From Halisarca cf. caerulea (lineage: Eukaryota > Porifera > Demospongiae > Chondrillida > Halisarcidae), in the NCBI GenBank assembly GCA_963170055.1, contig CAUJGJ010000030.1, positions 3,561,266-3,625,265 of the forward strand: DNA of 64,000 nt. The letters are read 5' to 3'. Position numbers and translations under genes: made by a program. This document shows, in pieces, positions 16,030-29,549 of the stretch; position 1 is the first letter of the stretch; each line of letters opens with the position of its first letter. The notes below the pieces were generated by a model, which was not told the DNA's origin, made no database searches, and was given only the letters and a program-made list of their open reading frames with translations.

Positions 16030-18530
16030 TATCTACTGTGGGCGTATTTGTGTAATGTTGGATATTCTGGTTCTAATACCAATATTTGGCACTAGCACCA
16101 CGCACATTCCCAGTGGACACACATGACGTTTCTGAAGTGCTGTGGGCGTATTTGTGTAATGTTGGATATGCTGGTGCTAATACCAATATTTGGCACTAGC
16201 ACCACGCACCTTCCCAGTGGACACACATGACCTTTATGAAGTGCTGTGGGTGTATTTTTTTAGTGTTGTATATGCTAGTGCTAATACCAATATTTGGCAC
16301 TAGCACCACGCACATACCCAGTGGACACACATGAAGTTTCTGAAGTGCTGTGGGCGTATTTGTGTAGTGTTGGATATGCTGGTGCTAATACCAATATTTG
16401 GCACTAGCACCACGCACATTCCCAGTGGACACACATGACCTTTCTGAATTGCTGTGGACGTATTTGTGTAGAGTTGGATATGCTGGTGCTAATACCAATA
16501 TTTGGCACTAGCACCACGCACATTCCCAGTGGACACACATGACCTTTCTGAAGTGCTGTGGGCGTATTTGTGTAGTGTTGGATATGCTGGTGCTAATACC
16601 AATATTTGGCACTAGCACCACGCACATTCCCAGTGGACACACATGACCTTTCTGAAGTGCTGTGGGCGTATTTGTGTAGTGTTGGATATGCTGGTGCTAA
16701 TACCAATATTTGGCACTAGCACCACGCACATTCCCAGTGGACACACATGACCATTCTGAAGTGCTGTGGGCGTATTTGTGTAGTGTTGGATATGCTGGTG
16801 CCAATACCAATATTTGGCACTAGCACCACGCACATTCCCAGTGGACACACATGAAGTTTGTTATCTACTGTGGGCGTATTTATGTAATGTTGGATATTCT
16901 GGTGCTAATACCAATATTTGGCACTAGCACAACGCACATTCCCAGTGGACACACATGACCTTTCTGAAGTGCTGTGGGCGTATTTGTGTAATGTTGGATA
17001 TGCTGGTGCTAATACCAATATTTGGCACTAGCACCACGCACATTCCCAGTGGACACACATGACCTTTCTGAAGTGCTGTGGGCGTATTTTTTTAGTGTTG
17101 GATATGCTGGTGCTAATACCAATATTTGGCACTAGCACCACGCACATTCCCAGTGGTCACACATGACCATTCTGAAGTGCTGTGGGCGTATTTGTGTAGT
17201 GTTGGATATGCTGGTGCCAATACCAATATTTGGCACTAGCACCACGCACATTCCCAGTGGACACACATGAAGTTTGTTATCTACTGTGGGCGTATTTGTG
17301 TAATGTTGGATATTCTGGTTCTAATACCAATATTTGGCACTAGCACCACGCACATTCCCAGTGGACACACATGACGTTTCTGAAGTGCTGTGGGCGTATT
17401 TGTGTAATGTTGGATATGCTGGTGCTAATACCAATATTTGGCACTAGCACCACGCACCTTCCCAGTGGACACACATGACCTTTATGAAGTGCTGTGGGTG
17501 TATTTTTTTAGTGTTGTATATGCTAGTGCTAATACCAATATTTGGCACTAGCACCACGCACATACCCAGTGGACACACATGAAGTTTCTGAAGTGCTGTG
17601 GGCGTATTTGTGTAGTGTTGGATATGCTGGTGCTAATACCAATATTTGGCACTAGCACCACGCACATTCCCAGTGGACACACATGACCTTTCTGAATTGC
17701 TGTGGACGTATTTGTGTAGAGTTGGATATGCTGGTGCTAATACCAATATTTGGCACTAGCACCACGCACATTCCCAGTGGACACACATGACCTTTCTGAA
17801 GTGCTGTGGGCGTATTTGTGTAGTGTTGGATATGCTGGTGCTAATACCAATATTTGGCACTAGCACCACGCACATTCCCAGTGGACACACATGACCTTTC
17901 TGAAGTGCTGTGGGCGTATTTGTGTAGTGTTGGATATGCTGGTGCTAATACCAATATTTGGCACTAGCACCACGCACATTCCCAGTGGACACACATGACC
18001 ATTCTGAAGTGCTGTGGGCGTATTTGTGTAGTGTTGGATATGCTGGTGCCAATACCAATATTTGGCACTAGCACCACGCACATTCCCAGTGGACACACAT
18101 GAAGTTTGTTATCTACTGTGGGCGTATTTGTGTAATGTTGGATATTCTGGTGCTAATACCAATATTTGGCACTAGCACAACGCACATTCCCAGTGGACAC
18201 ACATGACCTTTCTGAAGTGCTGTGGGCGTATTTGTGTAATGTTGGATATGCTGGTGCTAATACCAATATTTGGCACTAGCACCACGCACATTCCCAGTGG
18301 ACACACATGACCTTTCTGAAGTGCTGTGGGCGTATTTTTTTAGTGTTGGATATGCTGGTGCTAATACCAATATTTGGCACTAGCACCACGCACATTCCCA
18401 GTGGTCACACATGACCATTCTGAAGTGCTGTGGGCGTATTTGTGTAGTGTTGGATATGCTGGTGCCAATACCAATATTTGGCACTAGCACCACGCACATT
18501 CCCAGTGGACACACATGAAGTTTGTTATCT
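16030..18530 (+). repeat. Twelve-monomer (1,248-bp) higher-order repeat, two copies
   Basis: Two adjacent blocks match monomer for monomer with a 1,248-bp offset (12 x 104). Markers include the AGTGGTCAC variant at about 17,150/18,398, the GCACAACGCAC variant at about 16,927/18,175, and the run of three near-identical units at 16,612/17,860. Confidence 0.85.
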
Positions 18531-18939
18531 ACTGTGGGCGTATTTGTGTAATGTTGGATATTCTGGTGCTAATACCAATATTTGGCACTAGCACAACGCA
18601 CATTCCCAGTGGACACACATGACCTTTCTGAAGTGCTGTGGGCGTATTTGTGTAATGTTGGATATGCTGGTGCTAATACCAATATTTGGCACTAGCACCA
18701 CGCACATTCCCAGTGGACACACATGACCTTTCTGAAGTGCTGTGGGCGTATTTTTTTAGTGTTGGATATGCTGGTGCTAATACCAATATTTGGCACTAGC
18801 ACCACGCACATACCCAGTGGACACACATGAAGTTTCTGAAGTGCTGTGGGCGTATTTGTGTAGTGTTGGATATGCTGGTGCTAATACCAATATTTGGCAC
18901 TAGCACCACGCACATTCCCAGTGGACACACATGACGTTT

Positions 18940-21900
18940 CTGAAGTGCTGTGGGCGTATTTGTGTAGTGTTGGATATGCTGGTGCTAATACCAATATTTG
19001 GCAATAGCACCACGCACATTCCCAGTGGACACACATGACCTTTCTGAATTGCTATGGGCGTATTTGTGTAGAGTTGGATATGCTGGTGCTAATATCAATA
19101 TTTGGCACTAGCACCACGCACATTCCCAGTGGACACACATGACGTTTCTGAAGTGCTGTGGGCGTATTTGTGTAGTGTTGGATAAGCTGGTGCTAATACC
19201 AATATTTGGCACTAGCACCACGCACATTCCCAGTGGACACACATGAAGTTTCTTAACTACTGTGGGCGTATTTTTGTAGTGTTGGATATGCTGGTGCTAA
19301 CACCAATATTTGGCACTAGCACCACGCACATTCCCAGTGGACACACATGAAGTTTCTTAACTACTGTGGGCGTATTTGTGTAATGTTGGATATGCTGGTG
19401 CTAATACCAATATTTGGCACTAGCACCACGCACATTCCCAGGGGACACACATGTCCTTTCTGAAGTGCTGTGGGCGTATTTGTGTAGTGTTGGATATGCT
19501 GGTGCTAATACCAATATTTGGCACTAGCACCACGCACATTCCCAGTGGACACACATGAAGTTTCTTAACTACTGTGGGCGTATTTGTGTAGTGTTGGATA
19601 TGCTGGTGCTAATACCAATATTTGGCACTAGCACCACGCACATTCCCAGTGGACACACATGAAGTTTCTTAACTACAGTGGGCGTATTTGTGTAGTGTTG
19701 GATATGCTGGTGCTAATACAAATATTTGGCACTAGCACCACGCACATTCCCAGTGGACACACATGACCTTTCTGAAGTGCTGTGGGCGTATTTGTGTAGT
19801 TTTGGATATGCTGGTGCTAATACCAATATTTGGCACTAGCACCACGCACATTCCCAGTGGACACACATGAAGTTTCTGAAGTGCTGTGGGCGTATTTGTG
19901 TAGTGTTGGATATGCTGGTGCCAATACCAATATTTGGCACTAGCACCACGCACATTCCCAGTGGACACACATGAAGTTTGTTATCTACTGTGGGCGTATT
20001 TGTGTAATGTTGGATATTCTGGTGCTAATACCAATATTTGGCACTAGCACAACGCACATTCCCAGTGGACACACATGACCTTTCTGAAGTGCTGTGGGCG
20101 TATTTGTGTAATGTTGGATATGCTGGTGCTAATACCAATATTTGGCACTAGCACCACGCACATTCCCAGTGGACACACATGACCTTTCTGAAGTGCTGTG
20201 GGCGTATTTTTTTAGTGTTGGATATGCTGGTGCTAATACCAAAATTTGGCACTAGCACCACGCACATTCCCAGTGGACACACATGACGTTTCTGAAGTGC
20301 TGTGGGCGTATTTGTGTAGTGTTGGATATGCTGGTGCTAATACCAATATTTGGCAATAGCACCACGCACATTCCCAGTGGACACACATGACCTTTCTGAA
20401 TTGCTATGGGCGTATTTGTGTAGAGTTGGATATGCTGGTGCTAATATCAATATTTGGCACTAGCACCACGCACATTCCCAGTGGACACACATGACGTTTC
20501 TGAAGTGCTGTGGGCGTATTTGTGTAGTGTTGGATAAGCTGGTGCTAATACCAATATTTGGCACTAGCACCACGCACATTCCCAGTGGACACACATGAAG
20601 TTTCTTAACTACTGTGGGCGTATTTTTGTAGTGTTGGATATGCTGGTGCTAACACCAATATTTGGCACTAGCACCACGCACATTCCCAGTGGACACACAT
20701 GAAGTTTCTTAACTACTGTGGGCGTATTTGTGTAATGTTGGATATGCTGGTGCTAATACCAATATTTGGCACTAGCACCACGCACATTCCCAGGGGACAC
20801 ACATGTCCTTTCTGAAGTGCTGTGGGCGTATTTGTGTAGTGTTGGATATGCTGGTGCTAATACCAATATTTGGCACTAGCACCACGCACATTCCCAGTGG
20901 ATACACATGAAGTTTCTTAACTACTGTGGGCGTATTTGTGTAGTGTTGGATATGCTGGTGCTAATACCAATATTTGGCACTAGCACCACGCACATTCCCA
21001 GTGGACACACATGAAGTTTCTTAACTACAGTGGGCGTATTTGTGTAGTGTTGGATATGCTGGTGCTAATACAAATATTTGGCACTAGCACCACGCACATT
21101 CCCAGTGGACACACATGACCTTTCTGAAGTGCTGTGGGCGTATTTGTGTAGTTTTGGATATGCTGGTGCTAATACCAATATTTGGCACTAGCACCACGCA
21201 CATTCCCAGTGTACACACATGAAGTTTCTGAAGTGCTGTGGGCGTATTTGTGTAGTGTTGGATATGCTGGTGCCAATACCAATATTTGGCACTAGCACCA
21301 CGCACATTCCCAGTGGACACACATGAAGTTTGTTATCTACTGTGGGCGTATTTGTGTAATGTTGGATATTCTGGTGCTAATACCAATATTTGGCACTAGC
21401 ACAACGCACATTCCCAGTGGACACACATGACCTTTCTGAAGTGCTGTGGGCGTATTTGTGTAATGTTGGATATGCTGGTGCTAATACCAATATTTGGCAC
21501 TAGCACCACGCACATTCCCAGTGGACACACATGACCTTTCTGAAGTGCTGTGGGCGTATTTTTTTAGTGTTGGATATGCTGGTGCTAATACCAATATTTG
21601 GCACTAGCACCACGCACATACCCAGTGGACACACATGAAGTTTCTGAAGTGCTGTGGGCGTATTTGTGTAGTGTTGGATATGCTGGTGCTAATACCAATA
21701 TTTGGCACTAGCACCACGCACATTCCCAGTGGACACACATGAAGTTTCTGAAGTGCTGTGGGCGTATTTGTGTAGTGTTGGATATGCTGGTGCTAATACC
21801 AATATTTGGCAATAGCACCACGCACATTCCCAGTGGACACACATGACCTTTCTGAATTGCTATGGGCGTATTTGTGTAGAGTTGGATATGCTGGTGCTAA

Positions 21901-23900
21901 TATCAATATTTGGCACTAGCACCACGCACATTCCCAGTGGACACACATGACGTTTCTGAAGTGCTGTGGGCGTATTTGTGTAGTGTTGGATAAGCTGGTG
22001 CTAATACCAATATTTGGCACTAGCACCACGCACATTCCCAGTGGTCACACATGAAGTTTCTTAACTACTGTGGGCGTATTTTTGTAGTGTTGGATATGCT
22101 GGTGCTAACACCAATATTTGGCACTAGCACCACGCACATTCCCAGTGGACACACATGAAGTTTCTTAACTACTGTGGGCGTATTTGTGTAATGTTGGATA
22201 TGCTGGTGCTAATACCAATATTTGGCACTAGCACCACGCACATTCCCAGGGGACACACATGTCCTTTCTGAAGTGCTGTGGGCGTATTTGTGTAGTTTTG
22301 GATATGCTGGTGCTAATACCAATATTTGGCACTAGCACCACGCACATTCCCAGTGGACACACATGAAGTTTCTTAACTACTGTGGGCGTATTTGTGTAGT
22401 GTTGGATATGCTGGTGCTAATACCAATATTTGGCACTAGCACCACGCACATTCCCAGTGGACACACATGAAGTTTCTTAACTACAGTGGGCGTATTTGTG
22501 TAGTGTTGGATATGCTGGTGCTAATACAAATATTTGGCACTAGCACCACGCACATTCCCAGTGGACACACATGACCTTTCTGAAGTGCTGTGGGCGTATT
22601 TGTGTAGTTTTGGATATGCTGGTGCTAATACCAATATTTGGCACTAGCACCACGCACATTCCCAGTGGACACACATGAAGTTTCTGAAGTGCTGTGGGCG
22701 TATTTGTGTAGTGTTGGATATGCTGGTGCTAATACCAATATTTGGCACTAGCACCACGCACATTCCCAGTGGACACACATGACCTTTCTGAATTGCTATG
22801 GGCGTATTTGTGTAGAGTTTGATATGCTGGTGCTAATACCAATATTTGGCACTAGCACCACGCACATTCCCAGTGGACACACATGACGTTTCTGAAGTGC
22901 TGTGGGCGTATTTGTGTAGTGTTGGATAAGCTGGTGCTAATACCAATATTTGGCACTAGCACCACGCATATTCCCAGTGGACACACATGACCTTTCTGAA
23001 GTGCTGTGGGCGTATTTGTGTAGAGTTGGATATGGTGGTGCCAATACCAATATTTGGCACTAGCACCACGCACATTCCCAGAGGACACACATGAAGTTTC
23101 TGAAGTGCTGTGGGCGTATTTGTGTAGTGTTGGATATGCTGGTGCTAATACCAATATTTGGCAATAGCACCACGCACATTCCCAGTGGACACACATGACC
23201 TTTCTGAATTGCTATGGGCGTATTTGTGTAGAGTTGGATATGCTGGTGCTAATATCAATATTTGGCACTAGCACCACGCACATTCCCAGTGGACACACAT
23301 GACGTTTCTGAAGTGCTGTGGGCGTATTTGCGTAGTGTTGGATAAGCTGGTGCTAATACCAATATTTGGCACTAGCACCACGCACATTCCCAGTGGACAC
23401 ACATGAAGTTTCTTAACTACTGTGGGCGTATTTTTGTAGTGTTGGATATGCTGGTGCTAACACCAATATTTGGCACTAGCACCACGCACATTCCCAGTGG
23501 ACACACATGAAGTTTCTTAACTACTGTGGGCGTATTTGTGTAATGTTGGATATGCTGGTGCTAATACCAATATTTGGCACTAGCACCACGCACATTCCCA
23601 GGGGACACACATGTCCTTTCTGAAGTGCTGTGGGCGTATTTGTGTAGTGTTGGATATGCTGGTGCTAATACCAATATTTGGCACTAGCACCACGCACATT
23701 CCCAGTGGACACACATGAAGTTTCTTAACTACTGTGGGCGTATTTGTGTAGTGTTGGATATGCTGGTGCTAATACCAATATTTGGCACTAGCACCACGCA
23801 CATTCCCAGTGGACACACATGAAGTTTCTTAACTACAGTGGGCGTATTTGTGTAGTGTTGGATATGCTGGTGCTAATACAAATATTTGGCACTAGCACCA
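18940..23900 (+). repeat. 13/14-monomer higher-order repeat, four copies
   Basis: The rare GCAATAGCAC variant occurs at about 19,001, 20,353, 21,809 and 23,161, with spacings of 1,352, 1,456 and 1,352 bp (13, 14 and 13 monomers). The following monomers recur in order each time: AATATCAATA, then GGATAAGCTGG, then AACACCAATA, then CCCAGGGGACAC with ATGTCC. One copy has gained a monomer. Confidence 0.85.
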
Positions 23901-25689
23901 CGCACATTCCCAGTGGACACATCACACCTTTCTGAATTGCTATGGGCGTATTTGTGTAGAGTTTGATATGCTGGTGCTAATACCAATATTTGGCACTAGC
24001 ACCACGCACATTCCCAGTGGACACACATGACGTTTCTGAAGTGCTGTGGGCGTATTTGTGTAGTGTTGGATAAGCTGGTGCTAATACCAATATTTGGCAC
24101 TAGCACCACGCATATTCCCAGTGGACACACATGACCTTTCTGAAGTGCTGTGGGCGTATTTGTGTAGAGTTGGATATGGTGGTGCCAATACCAATATTTG
24201 GCACTAGCACCACGCACATTCCCAGTGGACACACATGACGTTTCTTGTCTACTGTGGGCGTATTTGTGTAATGTTGGATATTCTGGTGCTAATACCAATA
24301 TTTGGCACTAGCACCCCGCACATTCCCAGTGGACACACATGACCTTTCTGAAGTGCTGTGGGCGTATTTGTGTAATGTGGGATATGCTGGTGCTATTACC
24401 AATATTTGGCACTAGCACCACGCACATTCCCAGTGGACACACATGACCTTTCTGAAGTGCTGTGGTCGTATTTGTGTAGTGTTGGATATGCTGGTGCTAA
24501 TACCAATATTTGGCACTAGCACCACGCACATACCCAGTGGACACACATGAAGTTTCTGAAGTGCTGTGGGCGTATTTGTGTAGTGTTGGATATGCTGGTG
24601 CTAATAAAAATATTTGGCACTAGCACCACGCACATTCCCAGTGGACACACATGACCTTTCTGAATTGCTGTGGGCGTATTTGTGTAGAGTTGGATATGGT
24701 GGTGCTAATACCAATATTTGGCACTAGCACCACGCACATTCCCAGTGGACACACATGACGTTTCTTATCTACTGTGGGCGTATTTGTGTAATGTTGGATA
24801 TTCTGGTGCTAATACCAATCTTTGGCACTAGCACCACGCACATTCCCAGTGGACACACATGACCTTTCTGAAGTGCTGTGGGCGTATTTGTGTAGTGTTG
24901 GATATGCTGGTGCTAATACCAATATTTGGCACTATCACCAAGCACATTCCCAGTGGACACACATGAAGTTTCTTAACTACTGTGGGCGTATTTGATTAAT
25001 GTTGGATATGCTGGTGCTAATACCAATATTTGGCACTAGCACCACGCACATTCCCAGTGCACACACATGACCTTTCTGAAGTGCTGTGGGCGTATTTGTG
25101 TAGTGTTGGATATGCTGGTGCTAATACCAATATTTGGAACTAACACAACGCACATTCCCATTGGACACACATGACCTTTCTGAAGTGCTGTGGGCGTATT
25201 TGTGTAGTGTTGGATATGCTGGTGCTAATACCAATATTTGGCACTAGCACCACGCATATTCCCATTGGACACACATGACCTTTCTGAAGTGCTGTGGGCG
25301 TATTTGTGTAGTGTTGGATATGCTGGTGCTAATACCAATATTTGGCACTATCACCAAGCACATTCCCAGTGGACACACATGAAGTTTCTTAACTACTGTG
25401 GGCGTATTTGTGTAATGTTGGATATGCTGGTGCTAATACCAATATTTGGCACTAGCAACACGCACATTCCCAGTGGACACACATGACCTTTCTGAAGTGC
25501 TGTGGGCGTATTTGTGTAGTGTTGGATATGCTGGTGCTAATACCAATATTTGGCACTATCACCAAGCACATTCCCAGTGGACACACATGAAGTTTCTTAA
25601 CTACTGTGGGCGTATTTGATTAATGTTGGATATGCTGGTGCTAATACCAATATTTGGCACTAGCACCACGCACATTCCCAGTGGACACA

Positions 25690-28600
25690 CATGAAGTTTC
25701 TAAAGTGCTGTGGGCGTACTTGTGTAGTGTTTGATATGCTGGTTCTAATGCCAATATTTGGCACTAGCACCACGCACATTCCCAGTGGACACACATGAAG
25801 TTTCTGAAGTGTTGTGGGCGTACTTGGGTAGTGTTGGATATGCTGGTGCTAATAACAATATTTGGCACTAGTACCACGCACATTCCCAGTGGACACACAT
25901 GACCTTTCTGAAGTGCTGTGGGCGTATTTGTGTAGTGTTGGATATGCTGGTGCTAATACCAATATTTGGCACTAGCACCACGCACATTCCCAGTGGACAC
26001 ACATGACCTTTCTGAAGTGCTGTGGGCGTATTTGTGTAGTGTTGGATATGCTGGTGCTAATACCAATATTTGGCACTAGAACCACGCACATTCCCAGTGC
26101 ACACACATGACCTTTCTGAAGTGCTGTGGGCGTATTTGTGTAGTGTTGGATATGCTGGTGCTAATACCAATATTTGGAACTAATACAACGCACATTCCCT
26201 TTGGACACACATGACCTTTCTGAAGTGCTGTGGGCGTATTTGTGTAGTGTTGGATATGCTGGTGCTAATACCAATATTTGGCACTATCACCAAGCACATT
26301 CCCAGTGGACACACATGAAGTTTCTTAGCTACTGTGGGCGTATTTGTGTAATGTTGGATATGCTGGTGCTAATACCAATATTTGGCACTAGCACCACGCA
26401 CATTCCCAGTGGACACACATGAAGTTTCTTAACTACTGTGGGCGTATTTGTGTAAAGTTGGATATGCTGGTGCTAATACTAATATTTGGCACTAGAACCA
26501 CGCACATTCCCAGTGAACACATGAAGTTTCTGAAGTGCTGTGGGCGTATTTGTGTAGTGTTGGATATGCTGGTGCTAATACCAATATTTGGCACTAGCAC
26601 CACGCACATTCCCAGTGGACACACATGACCTTTCTGAAGTGCTGTGGGCGTATTTGTGTAGTGTTGGATATGCTGGTGCTAATACCAATATTTGGCACTA
26701 TCACCAAGCACATTGCCAGTGGACACACATGAAGTTTCTTAACTACTGTGGGCGTATTTGTGTAGTGTTGGATATGCTGGTGCTAATACCAATGTTTGGC
26801 ACTAGCACCACGCACATTCCCAGTGGACACACATGAAGTTTCATAACAACTGTGGGCGTATTTGTGTAGTGTTGGATATGCTGGTGCTAATACCAATATT
26901 TTGCACTAGCACCACGCACATTCCCAGTTGATACACATGACCTTTCTGAAGTGCTGTGGGCGTACTTGTGTAGTGTTGGATATGCTGGTGCTAATACCAA
27001 TATTTGGCACTAGCACCACGCACATTCCCATTGGACACACATGACCTTTCTGAAGTGCTGTAGGCGTATTTGTGTAGTGTTGGATATGCTGGTGCTAATA
27101 CCAATATTTGGCACTAGCAACACGCACATTCCCAGTGGACACACATGACCTTTGTGAAGTGCTGTGGGCGTATTTGTGTAATGTTGGATATGCTGGTGCT
27201 AATACCAATATTTTGCACTATCACCACGCACATTCCCAGTGGACACACATGACCTTTCTGAAGTGCTGTGGGCGTATTTGTGTAGTGTTGGATATGCTGG
27301 TGCAAATACCAATATTTGGCACTAGCACCACGCACATTCCCAGTGGACACACATGAAGTTTCATAACTACTGTGGGCGTATTTGATTAATGTTGGATATG
27401 CTGGTGCTAATACCAATATTTGGCACTAGCACCACGCACATTCCCAGTGGACACACATGAAGTTTCTAAAGTGCTGTGGGCGTACTTGTGTAGTGTTTGA
27501 TATGCTGGTTCTAATGCCAATATTTGGCACTAGCACCACGCACATTCCCAGTGGACACACATGAAGTTTCTGAAGTGTTGTGGGCGTACTTGGGTAGTGT
27601 TGGATATGCTGGTGCTAATAACAATATTTGGCACTAGTACCACGCACATTCCCAGTGGACACACATGACCTTTCTGAAGTGCTGTGGGCGTATTTGTGTA
27701 GTGTTGGATATGCTGGTGCTAATACCAATATTTGGCACTAGCACCACGCACATTCCCAGTGGACACACATGACCTTTCTGAAATGCTGTGGGCGTATTTG
27801 TGTAGTGTTGGATATGCTGGTGCTAATACCAATATTTGGCACTAGAACCACGCACATTCCCAGTGCACACACATGACCTTTCTGAAGTGCTGTGGGCGTA
27901 TTTGTGTAGTGTTGGATATGCTGGTGCTAATACCAATATTTGGAACTAATACAACGCACATTCCCATTGGACACACATGACCTTTCTGAAGTGCTGTGGG
28001 CGTATTTGTGTAGTGTTGGATATGCTGGTGCTAATACCAATATTTGGCACTATCACCAAGCACATTCCCAGTGGACACACATGAAGTTTCTTAGCTACTG
28101 TGGGCGTATTTGTGTAATGTTGGATATGCTGGTGCTAATACCAATATTTGGCACTAGCACCACGCACATTCCCAGTGGACACACATGAAGTTTCTTAACT
28201 ACTGTGGGCGTATTTGTGTAAAGTTGGATATGCTGGTGCTAATACTAATATTTGGCACTAGAACCACGCACATTCCCAGTGAACACATGAAGTTTCTGAA
28301 GTGCTGTGGGCGTATTTGTGTAGTGTTGGATATGCTGGTGCTAATACCAATATTTGGCACTAGCACCACGCACATTCCCAGTGGACACACATGACCTTTC
28401 TGAAGTGCTGTGGGCGTATTTGTGTAGTGTTGGATATGCTGGTGCTAATACCAATATTTGGCACTATCACCAAGGACATTGCCAGTGGACACACATGAAG
28501 TTTCTTAACTACTGTGGGCGTATTTGTGTAGTGTTGGATATGCTGGTGCTAATACCAATGTTTGGCACTAGCACCACGCACATTCCCAGTGGACACACAT

Positions 28601-29150
28601 GAAGTTTCATAACAACTGTGGGCGTATTTGTGTAGTGTTGGATATGCTGGTGCTAATACCAATATTTTGCACTAGCACCACGCACATTCCCAGTTGATAC
28701 ACATGACCTTTCTGAAGTGCTGTGGGCGTACTTGTGTAGTGTTGGATATGCTGGTGCTAATACCAATATTTGGCACTAGCACCACGCACATTCCCATTGG
28801 ACACACATGACCTTTCTGAAGTGCTGTAGGCGTATTTGTGTAGTGTTGGATATGCTGGTGCTAATACCAATATTTGGCACTAGCAACACGCACATTCCCA
28901 GTGGACACACATGACCTTTGTGAAGTGCTGTGGGCGTATTTGTGTAATGTTGGATATGCTGGTGCTAATACCAATATTTTGCACTATCACCACGCACATT
29001 CCCAGTGGACACACATGACCTTTCTGAAGTGCTGTGGGCGTATTTGTGTAGTGTTGGATATGCTGGTGCAAATACCAATATTTGGCACTAGCACCACGCA
29101 CATTCCCAGTGGACACACATGAAGTTTCATAACTACTGTGGGCGTATTTG
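25690..29150 (+). repeat. 17-monomer (1,766-bp) higher-order repeat, two copies
   Basis: The block starting with the TTTCTAAAGTGCTG and GGTTCTAATGCC monomer near 25,695 repeats at about 27,461. The spacing is 1,766 bp, two less than 17 x 104, because each block contains one 102-bp monomer (CCAGTGAACACATG at about 26,510 and 28,276). The copies are nearly identical. Confidence 0.85.
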
Positions 29151-29549
29151 TGTAATGTTGGATATGCTGGTGCTAATACCAATATTTGGCACTAGCACCA
29201 CGCACATTCCCAGTGGAAACACATGAAGTTTCTTAACTACTGTGGGCGTATTTGTGTAGTGTTGGATATGCTGGTGTTAATACCAATATTTGGCACTAGC
29301 ACCTCGCACATTCCCAGTGGACACACATGACCTTTCTGAAGTGCTGTGGGCGTATTTGTGTAGTGTTGGATATGCTGGTGCTAATACCAATATTTTGCAC
29401 TATCACCACGCACATTCCCAGTGGACACACATGACCTTTCTGAAGTGCTGTGGGCGTATTTGTGTAGTGTTGGATATGGTGGTGCTAATACCAATAATTG
29501 GCACTAGCACCACGCACATTCCCAGTGGACACACATGAAGTTTCTTAAC